Of a stretch of DNA of 64,000 nt, positions 24,431 to 36,598 are shown one piece after another. The position numbers were made by a program, and so were the translations under genes. A model generated the notes under the pieces. It saw nothing but the letters and a program-made list of their open reading frames with translations, searched no databases and was not told the DNA's origin. The DNA comes from Fennellomyces sp. T-0311. Its lineage: Eukaryota; Mucoromycota; Mucoromycetes; Mucorales; Lichtheimiaceae. The stretch is taken from NCBI GenBank assembly GCA_025266875.1, contig JALLLT010000004.1, forward strand, positions 1,483,820 to 1,547,819. Reading direction: 5' to 3'. Every line of letters begins with the position of its first letter. Position 1 is the stretch's first letter.

Positions 24431-24718
24431 TACCTATATCGCCGGCCCAATGCACGATTGGACATGCTGGTATATGTCATCGTTGCGAAGTATGTACCTA
24501 GCTTGTGCCATAAATTCATGAAGGACACCGTTCGCTCTCGTGAGGCCACTAGATGGGAGCGAAAGTTTGTCGCTGAATGGAAAAAGTGCTATAATGCACT
24601 TCGAACAACTGATCAGGATTACTGGGAGACATTCCAGACATCAGTTACGGGATGGACATGTGGCTGTAGAAGCTACTTATATAGCCCTTTCTTGCTATGC
24701 AAGCATCTCGTGAGAAAT
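24431..24718 (+). pseudogene. MULE A transposase, post-DDE and SWIM segment
   Basis: Begins at the duplicated TAC and reads LYRRPNARLDMLVYVIVAK, aligning with LPRPRLDLLVYIITTQQ of MULE B. It continues to a SWIM finger WTCGCRSYLYSPFLLCKHL. Reading is cut after CKHLVRNT at 24718 by MULE C and resumes at 32952. Confidence 0.85.
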
Positions 24719-27700
24719 ACAAACGCTACGCGTTTCAGAATTTTCACGGATCAGCATCCCCAGTTTCGTATTCCGATAAGTGAAAATGCTGAGTGTGGCT
24801 GGTTTAAGGATGGCTCACGGATACATAGGAGAACTCCGCAGTCAGGACTTGATGAAGACTTTATAGACGAATGGCTTTATGCATGCTGCCTGTTTGTTAA
24901 ACTTACCTTAAAACTGGTGTGCGGTATCTTTTTATATGATAGTCATCAACACATTACCTCCATTCTAATAAGGCTTGTCATATAATATATGTGCTATATG
25001 TTGCAATGAAGTGTATAAAAGTCTAGTTGAAGATAAAAAATATTTGATGCACGATAACGTCTATAAAGTCTATATATAATTAAGAAGGAAAAAAGAGAAA
25101 CAAAAAGAGAAAGAGAAATGTGTAATAAAAAGTGCATTTACGCTGGATAATAGCGAGTATATGGATGGTAGCCGTTGCGCGTTGTGTTTTGACGTCTTCG
25201 TACATTGCGATGCTGATGGATTACTCTCAAGTATCGATCGGTGTTGTTGCTTTGAAACGCATTGTCGAACACTTGTCGCTAGTTAGGGGGTAGCATATTT
25301 CTATATGCTTCCCGATCCTGCTGGAGTTGACGTAGCGAGCCTTGCAGTTCTTGAAGTGCTCGCTGATACTGCTGGTACGACTGGAGTAGACTCTCTTCAG
25401 CGTTTCCCATACGGGTAAACAAGTCATCTTCAGCTGCAACAGCTGGTTCCTCGTCATCGTCATCAATAACAATGACTTCACCGTCATTATCGTCAACTAC
25501 TTCGGTTTCTTCATCATCGTCCGAATTCTCGTCATCCCCATAGTCCACTAGCAAGAGCTGGTCATCATCTTCATCCTCATCAGCAAGGTCATTTTCTAAC
25601 GCAGGCTGATTGATTGATGGATCTAGAGGTTGGGTTGAAGCGGTGATCTTAGCACTGAAGCGCTCTACCTCCATAATGATATTGCATCCAGTTAACATAC
25701 CTTCCTGGATAAAGATATCCACAACGTCTGTAACTGGTAGATTTCTAGGGCGCTGATCGGAATGCTGGTTACGGGGTTGCCAGGGCGGGGGAAGTGCAAT
25801 CAACCGAAAGGGATACTGATTACTCTATATATATATGAGCTATAATCAGAACAACACAAATAATGTAAGCGTCCATATTGCAAACGTACAGGCTTAATTT
25901 GCACATAAGGTATAGTATGCGCACGATGAATGTAAACCTGACGAGCAGCAAAGAGTGCTGTTGATCGTCTATGCTCATTGTACCGGCTAACCAAGTGCTT
26001 ACACAGCATAAATTTGCTGGCAGCAAATGATGGGCAACCACATGTCCATTGTGCCAAAGATGGCATGTATACCTCATCTGCATCGTCACGTTCACCGACG
26101 TCTCGAAGTGTTTCGGTGTGAACCTGCCACGACTTCGCAAACTTCATCTCCCATTGCAATGCCTGGCGTCGATTTATAATCTTCAGCTCAAACTTTGCTC
26201 TTATGAGCGGAAGCTGCTGATTCGTGATTATATATACCAGCATATCGAGTCTTGGCCGAGGAAGGTTAAGGAGAAAATCCCTTTTCAGCACCCTCCACTG
26301 TGCCTCGATCATCATCGTTGTCTTGGCCATCGGGATGTCATCTTCACGAGAGCTGCGAGCCCATCGATTCCACCATAGCGCCTGGTACCAACGGTTGTAC
26401 ATATAAACCCATACGTCAGGAAGGTCGTTCCGAACGCAATAGTCGTACATCTCCCGGCCACACTGCTGCCATATGACGCTGGCCTGACGATAGCCAACTA
26501 ATCTCGATATCAGCAACACGTCTTATATCTACATAAACCACACTTATAACGTACCACCTGGAACAGGGATACGTGGATGCAGATGATAATGTTCCCGTAT
26601 CATAGACAGGATCTGCTCTCTCATGGACGCATCTGGGCAGAGCTTTCCACTACGATCTTCATATGGAACAAACTGGGTCGAAACAAAAGGGAATTCGCGA
26701 CGCGCAGCGTAAACATCATAATGAGGATCTCTGATCTTATTCTCATTCAGTCGCAACTTAACGGCATGATCAATATGCCATAGGCACAGGCGCAGTGATC
26801 TACGACCAAAGACTCTCTCAATGGCGTTGATCTGGCCTTGATCTTTATCCGAAAACACAAACTTTGGTCGTAAACCATTGTTGTGAAGACCCCGGAAGAA
26901 TCTATAGATAAAATCCATTCTAGAAGGTCTTCTCACTGCATCTGATACGCGCGCATTACTGGCTCCCAAAAGCATATATGCAATTGGGAAGCCACACCCA
27001 TTGAAGTTTGCAACGACACCAAAAAGCTCATACCCCATTCGATTCGTTTTATATGTCGAATCGACATGAAACTCGGTCGCATATGTAATAGGACCTGCCG
27101 CCACATTGAATAGTTCCGTGACGAATCCAACACCAGTAAAACCATCAGCAGAAAAATGTAAAATCTGTTTATTTTTATTCATTGTAAATATATATACTAT
27201 ATATTGTCTCTTCCATTAGTGTAGCATAGTGATCATCGCGTATATAGCTACCGTTATGCACACATGGTTGTCTTCTACGTACCTTTCGAATTCCATTGAT
27301 TCCACTATCAATATGCATAATTGCAGATGTAAGTTGATTGGGATGCAATTGGTGCCGATGCCGTGTTGTTCGAGACCACAGCGCATAGATCTATCAATAT
27401 GTCAACGTACCAATATCTTCGCTGAGCCATTGAACTTACCTGCGACTGGGTTACTGTTCCACCTGCAGCAGGAAACTCGCGCACCATGCGGCGATACAGT
27501 CGCTGAGGTGTATCGTTCTCCGCATTATCCACAACAAACTGCTGCACTTCCCTTGGTATTTCCACGCGAACGTGTTCCAGGGGTGCAGGAGGAGGGTGGA
27601 TGAAGTTATGTTTGATCAAAATGTAAACATATTGATTGCGTTGATCAATATAACCAATAATCTTCCCATTGCAATCGTATGTCGTCATCCGAGAATGCAG

Positions 27701-27811
27701 GCGAGCGCGATCCTCGTCTGGTACCTGACGCTGCGTACTGGTATTTTGACAACATACGCACTGGAACGCGACAGCATGACGCAACCGTGTATCGCCGAGA
27801 AACCTGAAGTA

Positions 27812-27981
27812 TTGGATTTTTTTTTGGATTTGGCGGACTTGATTTTTTCAATTTGGCAGAGTGTGAATTTCCAATTTGGCACAAGGTTATTTTAACTTGG
27901 CAGAGGTGATTTTAGTATTGGCATTCACAAAAACTTATTTGGCAGAAGGCTTTTTTTTCATTGGCACATTAAAATAACAGA
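27812..27981 (+). repeat. Tc1-like element left TIR with TTGGCA array
   Basis: About 170 bp matching the reverse complement of 32291-32459 almost perfectly. A WTTGGCR word recurs about eight times at 15-30-bp spacing, continuing just inside the TIR. This looks like a reiterated binding site. Confidence 0.85.
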
Positions 27982-28102
27982 TTTGGCACGTCATACAGAG
28001 CAAATGGTAACGTTAAGCAATTGGCAGAGACACTTTCAATATACATATCTAGATAAAATATGATGGGATACGTATGACAAAAATATAAGAGAAAAAAAGA
28101 GA

Positions 28103-29819
28103 CTACAAATCCTCCATGTTGATAGCCCTCTCAAAAAATGACGTAGAATGTTCGATCCATCCATAACAGTCCGTTGCAGTTACTAAATGTGACGATTTCA
28201 CAATACGATCTGTTAATGTATCCTCGGTGGTAAGGGTTTCGCGCTTGACACCAGCCTTCAATTTGGACCAAAACAGTTCGATCGGGTTAAAAACTGGAGA
28301 CCAAGGTGGCAAATACAAGACACTGTATCCCCGACTCAAAATTGCATCTTGAACTGCTTTTGTCTTGTGAATCGTCGCATTGTCGAGCACCAAAATTCTT
28401 TTCTGCATTCCGAGGCCATCGAGCACATCCATAAGTTCTTCCACAAAGGCTTGGAAGTGCTCCGATCGTGTTCCAACCTTACCAACGACTCTTGTTTCGC
28501 CATTAGCCGTCTTGGCTCTCTTTTGACCAGTAGCTTGTTGTGGCTTCCGCATGCCAAGATGAACCACTCCTTCACTTGTAATGGCACCCAGAATCGTAAT
28601 AGTGACACCTCGGTATTTCGGAATCATCGCCCTAGCAGGATGGCCTCGTCTGGATCGTCCAAAATTTCTCTTGATATGAAGGTTGAAACCGGCTTCGTCG
28701 ATGAAAACGCACTTGTGGTAGTCAATCTTGGTTGCGATGGTCCATTTAGCCCAGTCTGCTCGTTTCTCCTTGGTTTCAGGGCTATTACGTGCTGAAGAGT
28801 GCTTCTCGAGCTTCTTCATCGTGAGGCTGCATTTTTCGATCAGATGCTTGTGAAGACCACTGAGAGTAATCCACACGTCAAATTTTTCCTGTAGAGCCTG
28901 CCTGGCTTGCTTCAGAGTTGGAGTGGCATCCTCGTCGTAAAACGCCAGCAGGAATTGAGTGTGTTCCTCGGTAAGTATGGGCTTGGATCCCCCTTTCTTG
29001 TTCAGCTGACTCGGAAGATATGGTTCTCCACTTGTGAAACGTTCCCAATAACGGAGTGCTGTACGGTATGGGATTTCAATTTTCTTCATTTCTGCAGCTT
29101 TGCGAACATTGAGTGTGACATTCTGCACTGTCTCGAGAAACTTGACAATCAGTTTATCGTTGTATTTCTTGTAAGGCCCTAATTTGACTTATTAGATATT
29201 GAATTTGCAAGAAAGTTTTCAGATAACATACCTCTCGGGGTTTTTAACTTCTTTTGGGGGATTTTTGCGTGGTCTGCCTCTTCCTCGTTTTGGAGGAGCG
29301 GATACTTGGGACGACGAAGTAGACGACTGAGCTTGAGACGGAGTGGATCGTTTGCCTCGGTTTGAGGTAGATGCTTTGCCTGCAGAAGTACTGGCGACAG
29401 TACTTCCTGGATCCTGTTCTTACTATTAGCATAATAATTTTACCGAATAAATAGCAATGTACCTGATGAGCAAATGAAGTTTTCGTCATTGATACCAATC
29501 TCTGTACTCCGTCGGTACTATTCGCCTGGAGGTAATCATGCTCGATAAGGTGGAAGTGGTCATCAATATCGATTGGTTCTTCGTAATAGTCAACATCGTC
29601 TTTGTCAGGAACAAGAAGACCTTCTTCCGTAGTTTCTGCTTCCTCTTCTTGTTCTTCTTCCTCCACCTCCTCGTCGGAGTCATCATCCTCATCCTCATCA
29701 GAAGAGGGATAATTGAAGATATCGAGAACATCGGGACTCGGCAAAATGAAATCATACTCGACGCCTTCCATGGCATCGTAGTTACTGTGTTCGTTAGGAA
29801 TTAAAATAAAAGCGGACAT
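28103..29819 (-). CDS. Tc1/mariner DD34E transposase with acidic N-terminus and AT-hook
   Basis: Exon 1 (29819 to 29463) starts MSAFILIPNEHSNYDAMEG and is strongly acidic (EVEEEEQEEEAETTEEG). Exon 2 (from 29413) is Ser/Thr-rich and encodes an AT-hook, KRGRGRPRKNPPKE. Exon 3 (about 29178-28103) has paired helix-turn-helix regions (YRTALRYWERFTSG; LKQARQALQEKFDVWITL) and the catalytic core: Asp in CVFIDEAGFNLHI, Asp in LVLDNATIHKTKA, Glu in SPVFNPIELFWSKLK. Exactly 34 residues lie between the last two (DD34E). Exon 3 is open. The exon 2/3 junction leaves a one-base mismatch in my reading, so either a different splice is used or there is a frameshift. Confidence 0.8.
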
Positions 29820-30840
29820 TTTAAAGGGAACAATAAGTTTTATGAAGAGCTTTATCTTATTAACCTGGTCTTTTATATATTCGTATTCGGTAGTAGATCC
29901 ATCAAAGGTAATTACTCTTTCATTTGTAGTAGATCAAAGCTCTTCTTCAACGATGTCACAGTTTACCAAATACACTTTGCTGTCCTTACAATCGGTCATT
30001 TGCCCAAAAAAGATAATTATGTGCTTACAAGTTGTTCAGCCGACCTGAATTATCGGAACCAATAGCAGCTTTATATTTCGTTTTGTATTACCTTCATAAT
30101 TTGTTTTATACACTGTTCTTAACTACATACTCTGTGTTACTTATGCTTAATTGGGTAGCCTGTACTACGTGTTCCGTTCCATTCAAGCTTTATGACTGCG
30201 TTCCATTCCATTACATAAGCTTGTTCCGTTCCATTCACACTTTATGACTGTGTTCCGTTCCATTAGTTGTTACACTTTCTTCTGTTTTTGGGACTTTGCC
30301 AAGCATTACATCATAACTTTTCATATGGAAATGATGTTCCGTCATCCGTACTTGCAACTCTTTTCCCTTCGAAAATTCTCTTCCTCAGCTATTGCTTAGC
30401 ACTGGCATCCCGTTCACTTTCTTCATATTTTTTAAAACATTATATAAAAAATACAGATTAATTTTAAATTGCAGAATAAAATTCTTTTGTGTTAATGGCA
30501 AAATCAGGAGTAATGCCAATTGCCATGGCGGCATGTCACGTCATTGTCTTTTTCCTGGTGCACAGACAGCTTGTCATTACCAAAAGCAGCTGCTTCCCCT
30601 TAATGCTCAGCACTTTTTAATACCGTAAGTTAAAGTGCTTCTTCCTAAAATGATGCATTATCCGTCGTATTTTATCATCGTCATCGTCTTCGCCATCGCG
30701 CTCAATTTGACTTCCTTAAAAGTCATGTTCACCGTTGGTTACGATCTTATGCAATATTTCATGCTGCTAATAAAGAGACGCTCTTTCGTCGTTGCTATAT
30801 TCGTATCATTAACGAACACTTCGATTTCTCTAAATCCGCC
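29820..30840. other. Spacer between divergent genes of the Tc1-like element
   Basis: About 1 kb with no supported gene, presumably holding both promoters. Around 30165-30270 there is a short tandem array of GTTCCGTTCCATT units with TTTATGACTG spacers. Confidence 0.5.
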
Positions 30841-32082
30841 ATGAATGACACCACTTCTAACACAGAATCCACTTGTCCCTCTGCTTTCGCTACCACTCCC
30901 TCTATAACCTCAAGATTTATTAATCCTCGTACTGCCAACAGTGAAGAAATGATCGGGTATCTTCAATCTGTTTCGACCCCTCCGTCACCAACTTTGCCTC
31001 CAATTGCTCTTACCGACGATGATATACGAGACACTATTGGAGTTTCAGAAGATGAAGATCCACTTATCGGTAAGTTTTCAAGAAACACAGCAAGTACTGT
31101 TATATTCTAACAATATAGCATAGAGGAATTTATTAAAGTGCTTCACGCAAAGAGAGACGGAGTTGAATTCAAGTTTGATATTGAGCTTCCAGTTGTTGCT
31201 GAAATCAAGGAGCATATGGATTCACAACACGAACGCATCCGATTGCAAGATATAAAAATCAAACAACTACTCGAGCAACTTCAACTAATTCAACAAGGCG
31301 AAGAATCAAACCAGCATCACTATCTTCAGCAATTGCAACAGCTGCAGCACTCGTATCAGGCTGAACTCGAACAAGTTCAGCAATCACACCAGCACGAGTA
31401 TCTCGAGCAGCTACAACAGCTTCAACGATCATATCAGGCTGAACTCGAGCAAGCAAAGCATTCGCAACAGCAACAATATATTGAAGAAATCCGAAAGCTC
31501 GAACAATTGCATCATGTTCGTCTCCAACAAGTTCAAGAATCCCAACAGCAACAACATCGTGAACAACTTCAACAACTTCAGCATTCTCACCAGCTTGAGT
31601 TGCAGCAATCTCAGCAATCTGAACAGCATCGTACACAGCTTCAACACCTTCAGCATTCTCACCAGCTTGAGCTGCAACAAAGCCAACAAATGCAGCAGCT
31701 TCAATTGTTGCAGCTACTCCAAGAAGTTTATCAACCGCGCAAAACGCAAAAACGTGTAAGACGTGAGGAGGAAAAGTCAACATCAACAGAAGCTGCAGCA
31801 TCGTCAAGTGTAGCAACAAAAGTGGAAAAGAGAAAACGTGGAGCCGAAAATGATCCTAAGCAATGGTTAACTGCAATATATCAGTATGCAAACAAATTGA
31901 GAACAGCACGGGAGATAGAGGATAATTTAGGATTCCCGAAGGCAACACTGCAACGGAGAAAGGACTTGTACGTAAAGAGCACAAAATACCGACGATTTAT
32001 CAACAGGCTATACGAGGATCAACCAGATACTATAGATGAAGTGCTTGGCTCGCTCGAGCGATTGTATATGATGGAGGAATAA
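30841..32082 (+). CDS. Accessory coiled-coil/HTH-like protein of the Tc1-like element
   Basis: Two exons (30841 to about 31070; about 31129-32082) give about 390 residues. The N-terminus is Ser/Thr/Pro-rich and acidic (LTDDDIRDTIGVSEDEDPL). Then comes a long Gln-rich coiled coil made of degenerate tandem repeats of about 26-30 residues, with recurring HSYQAELEQVQQSHQ, HSHQLELQQSQQ and LQQLQ. A basic stretch (RKTQKRVRREEEK; VEKRKRGAEN) precedes a C-terminal helical domain, TAREIEDNLGFPKATLQRRK, resembling a helix-turn-helix. I do not recognise a named family. A role in end-binding or assembly with the transposase is inferred from its place inside the TIRs. No lesions are seen. Confidence 0.75.
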
Positions 32083-32290
32083 ACTTTTTTCCGAATTTGC
32101 GTTTTTTTACATTCTCCCATTTGGTTTTGCATGGTGTTCCGAAAGTAAAACAGGGTTATAATAAGAATATTCATAACCTTCCAAACTACATATCTAGCCT
32201 GCCAATTACGAGGAAAAATCAGGCATTAAGTAATAACCCTGCCAAATAATTTTATAACGTGAGCCATTCTGTTATTACGGTGTCGCCAAG

Positions 32291-32459
32291 TCTGTTATTT
32301 TAATGTGCCAATGAAAAAAAGCCTTCTGCCAAATAAGTTTTTGTGAATGCCAATACTAAAATCACCTTTGCCAAGTTTAAAATAACCTTGTGCCAAATTG
32401 GAAATTCACACTCTGCCAAATTGAAAAAATCAAGTCCGCCAAATCAAGAAAAAATCCAA
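32291..32459 (-). repeat. Tc1-like element right TIR
   Basis: Mirror of 27812-27981 with only a few substitutions and homopolymer-length differences. Confidence 0.85.
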
Positions 32460-32951
32460 TAGTATTTGTGGCCGACACGTGCTTCAATGCGACTGACAAT
32501 GTACTGAAGCAACGCACGATCCTCGGTAAGCTCCAACATTGGTCCCTCGATACGAACATCAGCTTCAAACACGTAGGGTTCCCCCTCTAACAAATTCATT
32601 GGCTTTAATTAGTACTTTATTTTGAAAGCAACCTTTCATTCAATAATCCACCTTCAGTACGTGCTGGAAGTCCTTCAATTACTTCGTCCAGGGTCAGGGC
32701 AAAGTCGGTCATAGGACGTCCCACGTTGCTCTGTCTCTGGCGGCACACCAAGCACGTCTTATAGCTATCTGCTTTTCCAGTAAAGAGGTCGACGGAGCGA
32801 TTGCATTTGCAATTGGAGCAGTATCGTAAAATTTCCATGGTAAAGAGGATGAAGAAGTGGCTTATTCCCGAAAAAATAACATTATTACCCTCTCGGTGAA
32901 TGAATTGTAGGGTGGCTGATCCGTGAAAATTCTGAAACTGGTAGATGTGCG

Positions 32952-33655
32952 GTGAGAAATGCAGGTTGGGGGAAATTTGCTGTTCGTCAACATTTTATTC
33001 AACGGAAGAGTACCCCTCCATTTCTTTTCATACACGATTCGGTAATGAGAAACATGGTATTGCTTGCTTACATTATTGATATTGAACACTTTTTCAACCT
33101 ACGCAGCTTGCTGAGAACGTTTTTCGTGGTATGAATGTGGCTGCAAACTTACAGCCTCCACCTCTCATTGCCAACAGAGCCGCGGTTGCCACCACCAATA
33201 ATGCCACCGAAACGGATATAAACACTGCTGCCGACCCCATCGTTATTGTCATCGATATCTCTGACGATGAAAACGAAAACCAAGAATATGACGACTTGCC
33301 GATTCCCTCAAATGCTGCCCCCACAAATCTCACCATCCTTTTGGACCAACAGCGTGAGCGTTTACAACTAGAACTACAGATGCAAGCTCATAGGGAACGG
33401 CAACGTCAGCTACAACGCCGAGAAGAGCAGTTGCAACAGCAACTACAAGAAGTATGACGACAAAGAGAGATTACAGATCGGCGGTTTAACACCGCAGTTG
33501 ATAACTATAGATTGCATATTACTGACAAGCAGAACGATCGCTTTCAACAAGCGATTGATCAAGATCGTGTTGACACTTTTCTCGCTGATGTGATCCGCCA
33601 CCGCCGTAGAAGAACTATGCCAACTACATATGGCGAAACCAATCATAATACGTGA
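32952..33655 (+). pseudogene. MULE A transposase, C-terminal part
   Basis: After the duplicated GTGAGAAAT the frame continues RNAGWGKFAVRQHFIQRKST, matching the post-SWIM segment of MULE B and C, to an intron near 33042-33110. The next exon starts near AENVFRGMNVAANLQ, has the acidic segment IVIVIDISDDENENQEYDD and a coiled coil (QLQRREEQLQQQLQEV). A TGA at 33455-33457 interrupts it. The frame continues RFQQAIDQDRVDTFLADVIR, the counterpart of the MULE B C-terminus, to a stop at 33653-33655. This is the second nonsense codon in MULE A. Confidence 0.8.
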
Positions 33656-34688
33656 CATGCATAGTTTTTTTTTAAAGTTTTTCGATATAGACCTTTTCTT
33701 TTTCTTACCTTTAAATTGTTATAAATATTATATACTTCTTCTTATTTCTTAAGCTTATGTGTCACAGAATATATTTTGAATTATATACTTATTTTTAAAA
33801 AATATCTATAGCTATCACTTACTTCCATTCATTTCACCGGGTAATATTTACCCTGATACGTAACTCTCTCAATTTTTCCCCGGGTAAATTATTTTCCGGG
33901 AATGGGATTCGTAAATTTTCAGCGGTCCCTATGGCACGTGCTACGATTGCATAACCAGTTTATACAAAATGGTATTCAAAACGTTTATTTTATTTTATTA
34001 CTATGGGTTATTCACCCCTACCATTGCCAATTCCTCCCCTTTACTCTGCCATTGCCCATTCACCTGTGGCTCAAGGTATACTTTCCATATCTAGCTGATC
34101 TTCATCTCAGCGACACGAAAATTATGCAATCTGAAGATTACACGCAAGATCAGAGAACGTGCGGTATCGTTGGCTGGCAATGAGAGCTTCAATTGTTGGA
34201 ATCCTGATTGAACCGATCGCATACCCCATTCGCTTTTTCTATCTGAAAAGGTCAATGATACAGTAAAAAGAAAAGCAATCTTTGTTGAACACAGTTAAAT
34301 GATAAAAAAGGAAAAAGAAGTCGATTCGGCCAAGACATCTAAAAGAAGAGTACACACACTGGCGCGCTCACTCGATACCAGTCCAGTACTTCTCACTTCA
34401 ATTACTAATCTATCGTTCTTCACTTTAATTACGATATGCTGAAATACTTAAGCTACTGTCCTTGTCAGTGTATCCACGGACGCAAAAGGTATATAAGCCA
34501 TACATTTGAACAGCGTAAATATTCAAGTACCATTCATCCATTTTTACTACTAAAACTTTCATGCTGCCCTTGTTCCATTAACCATGCTTGCCAAGTGGCT
34601 TGCGACACCGCAAATGCAACCACAGGCGGAAAGCAACCCTTTGGGATTGGGTGTAAGTACTTGAAGGAAAAAAAAGTGAAGAAACTTA
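33656..34688. other. MULE A tail and unassigned AT-rich DNA
   Basis: MULE A probably ends near 33940. From there to 34688 no gene, RNA or repeat can be supported. The last bases before Harbinger-1 are its target TTA (34686-34688). Confidence 0.4.
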
Positions 34689-35066
34689 GAGCATCTCCAG
34701 CGGATTCGCTAAATTTTTACTAAATTTGTTGAGCGCCAGTTTTAGTTTTGGCTAAAGGCAATATAGATTTCCAGCGGAATCGCTATTTGGGAATTTGGAT
34801 AGTTGGAATGCAGCAGCGGTTTCGCTACTTTTTGAGTTAAATGAATCTTGTCTACATGAGTTAAATTGCATTGTCTGTTGTACTGTATGCTGAGATATTG
34901 TCTGATGCTATAGCTCTATGATCGTTATCTGTGTTGGCTAAGGGGTTATTAATTGCTAAGCTCGTGAATATGGTGTGTATATAAGTATTGGGATATCGTT
35001 TATCTAAAAAACTTTGAAGCCACTTCATTACTTCACAGTATTCTTCTTTACAAACCTTTTGCTATT

Positions 35067-36437
35067 ATGGACTACTTTAACTTTTTCGAGCAATTTGATC
35101 CTTGCAACCTTGATGACGTTCTGATGCTTACGGTACTAGAAGAGGAGGATGACGATGACGAGTATCTTGGGCAATCAACAGCCAGCAAAGCACCACAGCA
35201 TGGAGGCTCGCACCCTGGCCGAAAAATTGTACCTCGAATGATTACTCAAGGCCATGACAACCTGATGAGAGATTACTTCAGTGATCATCCAGTATACGAC
35301 TCTGATACGTTCCGTCGCCGCTTCCGAATGCGCAAAGGCCTCTTTTTGCGGATAATGAATGCTGTCATCGAAAAGGATGACTACTTTCGTAGGAAGCGTG
35401 ATGCAGCAGGCAAACTCGGTCATTCGCCACATCAGAAAATGATGGCAGCATTGCGACAGTTAGCATATGGCATCAGCGCAGATGCTCTAGATGAATATCT
35501 TCGGATTGGAGAAAGTACTGCGCTGGAGTGCTTGCAGCGATTCTGCAAGGCAGTGATTGCTGTTTTTGAAGAAGAGTACCTTCGCCGGCCAACCTCCACG
35601 GATCTTGAACGACTGCTTGCTGTGAGCGAACTTCGTGGATTTTCTGGAATGATCGGTTCGCTGGACTGCATGCATTGGGAGTGGAAAAACTGTCCAGTCG
35701 CATGGGCTGGTCAGTACAAAGGCAAAGAGAAGAAGCCAACAGTTATTCTCGAAGCCGTTGCTTCCTATGACCTTTAGATTTGGCATGCGATGTTCGGCCT
35801 TCCGGATCATTAAACAACATCAATGTGCTACACCGATCCCATCTCTTAAGCCAACAGGCTGAGGGGCAGGCACCACTGGTGAACTTCCGCGTTGGCCACA
35901 ATGAGTACGACATGGGCTATTACCTTGTGGATGGTATATACCCAAACTGGGCAGTATTTGTCCACAGTATTCCGGTCTCGCAAGGCAGTAAAAACGAAGT
36001 GAGTAAGAGTGGGGTTGGGGCCTCTTTTAGTAGTGTGAGATTATTTAATTGATTACTTTACAACTATACAGACGTTTGCGAAAGCGCACGAAGCTGCACG
36101 CAAGGATGTCGAACGTGCATTTGGTGTACTGCAGTCTCGGTTCGCAATTGTCGCGCAACCAGCTAGGTCTTGGCGTATATCTGATTTGTCTGATATCATG
36201 ACGGCATGTATTATCATGCATAACATGATTATCGAAGATGAGCGTGATGAAGAGCTTTCTTGGGAAGGTGACGAAATGACACCTGAACCTCTAGCGATAC
36301 GCCGTGAACCTGCCTCCCTTCGTGAGTTCCTCCAAAAGCACAATCGTTTCTATGAGACGCAGTTGCACTCGCAGTTGAAACGGGATCTGATCGAACACAT
36401 ATGGTCTCTTGAAGGAGAAAAGAAAAAATCGCGTTAA
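35067..36437 (+). pseudogene. Harbinger-1 transposase with one nonsense codon
   Basis: Starts MDYFNFFEQFDPCNLDD with an acidic N-terminus, then FRRRFRMRKGLFLRIMNAV and LRQLAYGISADALDEYLRIG, typical of PIF transposases. The catalytic core has Asp in IGSLDCMHWEWKNCP, Asp in YYLVDGIYPNWA, Glu in RKDVERAFGVLQSRF. One intron lies at about 36000-36070. At 35775-35777 a TAG replaces the expected Trp in the conserved SYDLWIWH region; the frame on both sides is open. The tail ends REFLQKHNRFYET...EKKKSR. The single lesion suggests recent inactivation. Confidence 0.9.
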
Positions 36438-36598
36438 AACGGGAGAGGGCAAATGCACCTTTTTTTACTTGTTTGTTTTCTTTTTTTCTACTTGGTCACT
36501 TGCTGTTTGCTTGTTTATTTGCTTTTATATCATTTGATATACAATAAAAAAATTATAAAAAAAGCCTGCCACGACAACTCAATGGCTCCAACAAAAGT

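Larger units (their letters stand above)
27812..32459. mobile_element. Tc1/mariner-superfamily element, 4.65 kb, two genes, 170-bp TIRs
   Basis: It is flanked by TA (27810-27811 and 32460-32461). Removal restores the MULE C transposase reading exactly (KYYFRFLGDT, compare KYYLRSFGDT in MULE B). Ends start TTGGATTTTTT. TIRs are about 170 bp at 27812-27981 and 32291-32459. Inside are a DD34E transposase gene on minus (28103-29819) and a divergent accessory gene on plus (30841-32082) around a 1-kb spacer. This is about three times the size of a typical Tc1 element. Confidence 0.9.
25138..32838 (-). pseudogene. MULE C transposase, interrupted and with a nonsense codon
   Basis: Same exon plan as MULE B. 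Exon 1 (from 32838) encodes RYCSNCKCNRS...KTCLVCRQR and splices to EGEPYVFEADVRIEGPML. The Tc1 element sits at a TA inside the codons for HKYY. Reading resumes at 27810 (FRFLGDTRLRHAVAFQCVCC). The DDE core is intact: FHVDSTYKTNRMG, VFSDKDQGQINAIE with LCLWHIDH, TTMMIEAQWRVLK. So is SWIM (WTCGCPSF...LCKHL). Near the end TAG at about 25268-25270 interrupts MLPPN/RQVFDN; the frame continues to GYHPYTRYYPA and a TAA at 25138. Two lesions, so inactive. Confidence 0.85.
24719..32951 (-). mobile_element. MULE C, Mutator-like element split by a Tc1/mariner element
   Basis: An exact 9-bp duplication GTGAGAAAT flanks it at 24710-24718 and 32952-32960. The left end ACAAACGCTACGCGTTTCAG and right-end reverse complement CGCACATCTACCAGTTTCAG align base for base with the MULE B ends. 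Both are followed by AATTTTCACGGATCAG. Without the 4.65-kb insert the element is about 3.6 kb, the same size as MULE B. Confidence 0.9.

Noticed and set aside
31259..31819. Minus-strand 186-residue frame rich in Val and Ala
   Set aside because: It is the antisense of the repetitive Gln-rich coiled coil of the accessory gene.
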